NCBI RefSeq assembly: GCF_000485595.1
Contig: NW_014579474.1
Location: 1-21,757, forward strand
Source: Priapulus caudatus
Taxonomy: Eukaryota; Priapulida; Priapulimorpha; Priapulimorphida; Priapulidae
Direction of reading: 5' to 3'
Length of the DNA stretch: 21,757 nucleotides
Shown here: piece after piece, positions 19,846 through 21,757 of the stretch
Position numbering within the stretch: the stretch's first letter is position 1
How the letters are laid out: every line of letters starts with the position of its first letter
Notes under the pieces: generated by a model
What the model was told of the DNA's origin: nothing
What the model saw: the letters and a program-made list of their open reading frames with translations, nothing else
Databases searched by the model: none
Program-made: the position numbers and the translations under genes

Positions 19846-21664
19846 TCACGCCGCATCCCCCATCTCCTGCCCCGCGGTCCTCACGGACTGCATGATGGCG
19901 CGGGTCTTCTCCTCCAGGAGTTCCTGGGCGCGCCTCTCCAGGCTCTCGCCGCGACGTCGCTGGGCGCTACCCCAGGAAGATGCCTGACGCAGCTGGCGGA
20001 CCCCCATGAACTGCAGCCGGTCGAACGTTGGTCCGCCGTCCGCGTCACTCATTGCGGGGTAATTCCACGCTGGGAGCTCGACTGGAGGCTGCAACAGCAT
20101 CCCCAGGAACTCGTTGAGGTCAGCCGTGGTAATAATTGGGGTGGGGACGCCCTCAAGGGGTGCCTCAGGCGCCTCCAGCGTGCGCATGGTCGCCAGCAGT
20201 CGAGCTCGCACGTCTGCCGACGAGGTCACCACCAGTGGCGTCTCCACTTCCGTCGTGGGCGCCACTTGGGATGCGGACGACGGTGCTCGTCCTTCCGCCG
20301 CGGGCACCGGTCGGCTTCTCACCGGTCTCTCCGGTGCTTGTTGCCCTGTCGCTCGTTTTCTCGCTCGCTCGGGCGACACCCGTCTCCTAGGTCGCTCGGG
20401 CGACATCCGCCTCCTCGATGCGGCGGAAGTCGCAGACCCTGAGGCACGCTGCTTGGAGACCCGGGGCGCAGCGGTGGGCGCCCCCCGCTTCAGGGAGGGC
20501 CGAGGGGCGGCCACAGGTCTGGCCGGGTCATTCACCACCACTGCCGAATACGGTCGCCCGTCTTTCCAGGCCGGCCGTGTGATGGGGCGAGCCTGCGGCA
20601 CCTCGCCGGACTCCTGCAGCGCCAAGTACCCGCTTATCAGCACCCTGCTGCTGCATCCACCCGGGCATCTCGTAGTGGTAGTCCCGGTCGAGGTGATGTG
20701 CCGTCTGCAAGTGGCTCCTCAGCCGGTAGAGCACAGCGCTTGATACAGCCGTCCGGCACCCAGGTACCGGGCACCACGTCAGGGTGCAGGCACTGCGGTG
20801 ATACTCGGCATGGTGGTCTACGGCATGCTTGGTGGGCAATCGGCATGCCATGCACCAATACCACCTCCCGTTCTGCAGACGGGGTGCGACAACTATAGCC
20901 CCTCCAAACTTTGGGAACGCCGGGCCTGCTCCGAGCCGAAGCTGCTCCCGGGTGGGCGAGTGCCTCTGTCTAAACTGAGGTCCCGCCGGTCTCCTTACCA
21001 GAACGGCAGGTGGGGCCGGATGATCTCTGGGGTGGGCTCCTGCCCGTCCCCTCACTGCGCCAGGTTGGGGTCTAGGGATGACCCTCGTTGGCTTCCTCCC
21101 GCGCCCCTGCTCCTCGCGTTCTCGACCAGCTCCTCTCTGGACGTGGTGGCGACGAGGAGACCTCCGTCCCCTCTCTCGTGTCGCTGGCGCCGGACTGCGT
21201 TTCCTCGCGGCATCAGTAGGCGCCTGGCTCCTCCTGGCCGCCTCCGTTGCCGCTACAAGGATCGCAGGGCAATCCACACTCGTGGGAACTGCCGGGGGAA
21301 CTGCTGCCGGTTGGTCACGGCTGACCGCAGCTCCCACTTCTCTCCTTGACGCGGCGTCCCTCTCGCCGGACCGCTGACTGGCACTCTCTCCTCCGGCCGG
21401 CTGCTGCTTCCTCTTCTTCTTCTTCTTCTTCTTCTTCTTCTTCTTCCCCTGCACGACCTCCCAGGCCGGGGGCGACAGCTCCAGTGCTTCGGAGAAAGGC
21501 ATCTCCGGCCATGGTTCGCCCAGCTCCATTGGGCTTCCCGGCAGAACCTCCTCGAGCAGGGCCTCGACGTCTGCCACCGTCGTGTCCTGCTCTGCCCCAG
21601 CGTCCAGGTGCTGGCTCCCGGATGGCCGGCTCCGCTCCTCCTCTCCACTCTCGACGGCCTCCAT
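19846..21664 (-). pseudogene. Gag-like protein with C2H2-type zinc fingers, one frameshift
   Basis: Starts at ATG 21664. The first frame (to about 20656) has an acidic N-terminus, a lysine run (residues 74-84) from a TTC microsatellite, a long Arg/Pro/Ala-rich disordered part, and two zinc-finger-like motifs: C271, C274 with H284-H289, and C298, C303, H318, H323. Similarity of style continues in another frame from about 20643 to the stop at 19846, ending in a helical, charged segment (ERRAQELLEEKTRAIMQ). The switch lies in a CAG-repeat run near 20645 and looks like a one- or two-base indel. A joint length near 605 residues is implied. Placement just before a polypurine tract and LTR suggests a Gag protein. 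I do not recognise the exact family, and a host zinc-finger gene is less likely. Confidence 0.55.
21411..21446. repeat. (TTC)n microsatellite encoding a lysine run
   Basis: About 12 TTC/CTT units inside the gag-like ORF, giving consecutive lysines on the minus strand. Confidence 0.92.
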
Positions 21665-21757
21665 GCCCGCTCAGGACACGCGCCGCACGGCTGTAATAGT
21701 AAACAAGGAGGGCAACGCGACCACCGTTGAAAGCTAATTGCCTGTCTGCGCACGCGC

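Larger units (their letters stand above)
18688..21757 (-). mobile_element. Partial gag-only LTR retroelement running off the right edge
   Basis: On the minus strand the order is gag-like ORF (21664 to 19846), a short non-coding gap, a polypurine tract (19780-19767) and an LTR beginning TGTGGCAG at 19766. No protease, reverse transcriptase or integrase lies between gag and LTR, so it is either a non-autonomous element of the gag-only kind or an internally deleted one. Coding DNA here is far more GC-rich than the rest of the window. The second LTR and primer-binding site would lie beyond 21757. Confidence 0.6.

Noticed and set aside
20114-20743. Long plus-strand ORFs opposite the gag-like gene
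   Set aside because: They are antisense shadows in GC-rich DNA where stops are rare; the minus frames carry zinc-finger patterns and the plus frames do not.

Overview
The window looks like nuclear DNA of an invertebrate animal. It has metazoan-type TTAGGG/CCCTAA telomere repeats, one intron-containing host gene of the SPATA2/tamozhennic family, and a dense mix of retrotransposons, DNA transposons and foldback repeats. The species cannot be named from sequence alone; a marine invertebrate is my guess from the element types.

Layout. 1-3784 is a repeat-rich block without a convincing gene. It holds three inverted-repeat (foldback) elements with unrelated arms, each carrying telomere repeats inside (A 98-345, B 1193-1391, C 3211-3784). 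It also holds a duplicated CCATC pentanucleotide satellite, a CAGA microsatellite, a tRNA-derived SINE head on the minus strand, and a cluster of a GTGACTGACGTGACA motif around a perfect 30-bp inverted repeat. 4382-9166 is a structurally complete Ty3/Gypsy retrotransposon with two 173-bp LTRs, a tRNA-Leu-type primer site, a polypurine tract and a 5-bp GTTAA target duplication; its gag-pol is broken by several frameshifts. 10022-13568 is the host gene: four coding exons, all introns in phase 0, 735 residues, a PUB-like N-terminal domain and two C-terminal RanBP2-type zinc fingers. A 421-bp TIR element sits in its third intron. 14785-14941 is a small hAT-like MITE.

15379-18680 is a degenerate DNA transposon with long, diverged terminal inverted repeats around a frameshifted minus-strand gene of a multicopy animal family whose motifs resemble PIN/XPG-type nucleases. 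Directly next to, and probably inserted in, its right TIR is a GC-rich minus-strand element running off the right edge (18688-21757). It has a probable LTR of about 1.08 kb, a polypurine tract and a gag-like ORF with C2H2-type fingers and no visible pol, which suggests a non-autonomous LTR element.

How the parts relate: only the SPATA2-like gene looks intact and under coding constraint. Most of the rest is mobile or simple-sequence DNA, with at least two nested insertions (foldback B inside the CCATC satellite; the right-edge LTR element in the TIR transposon).
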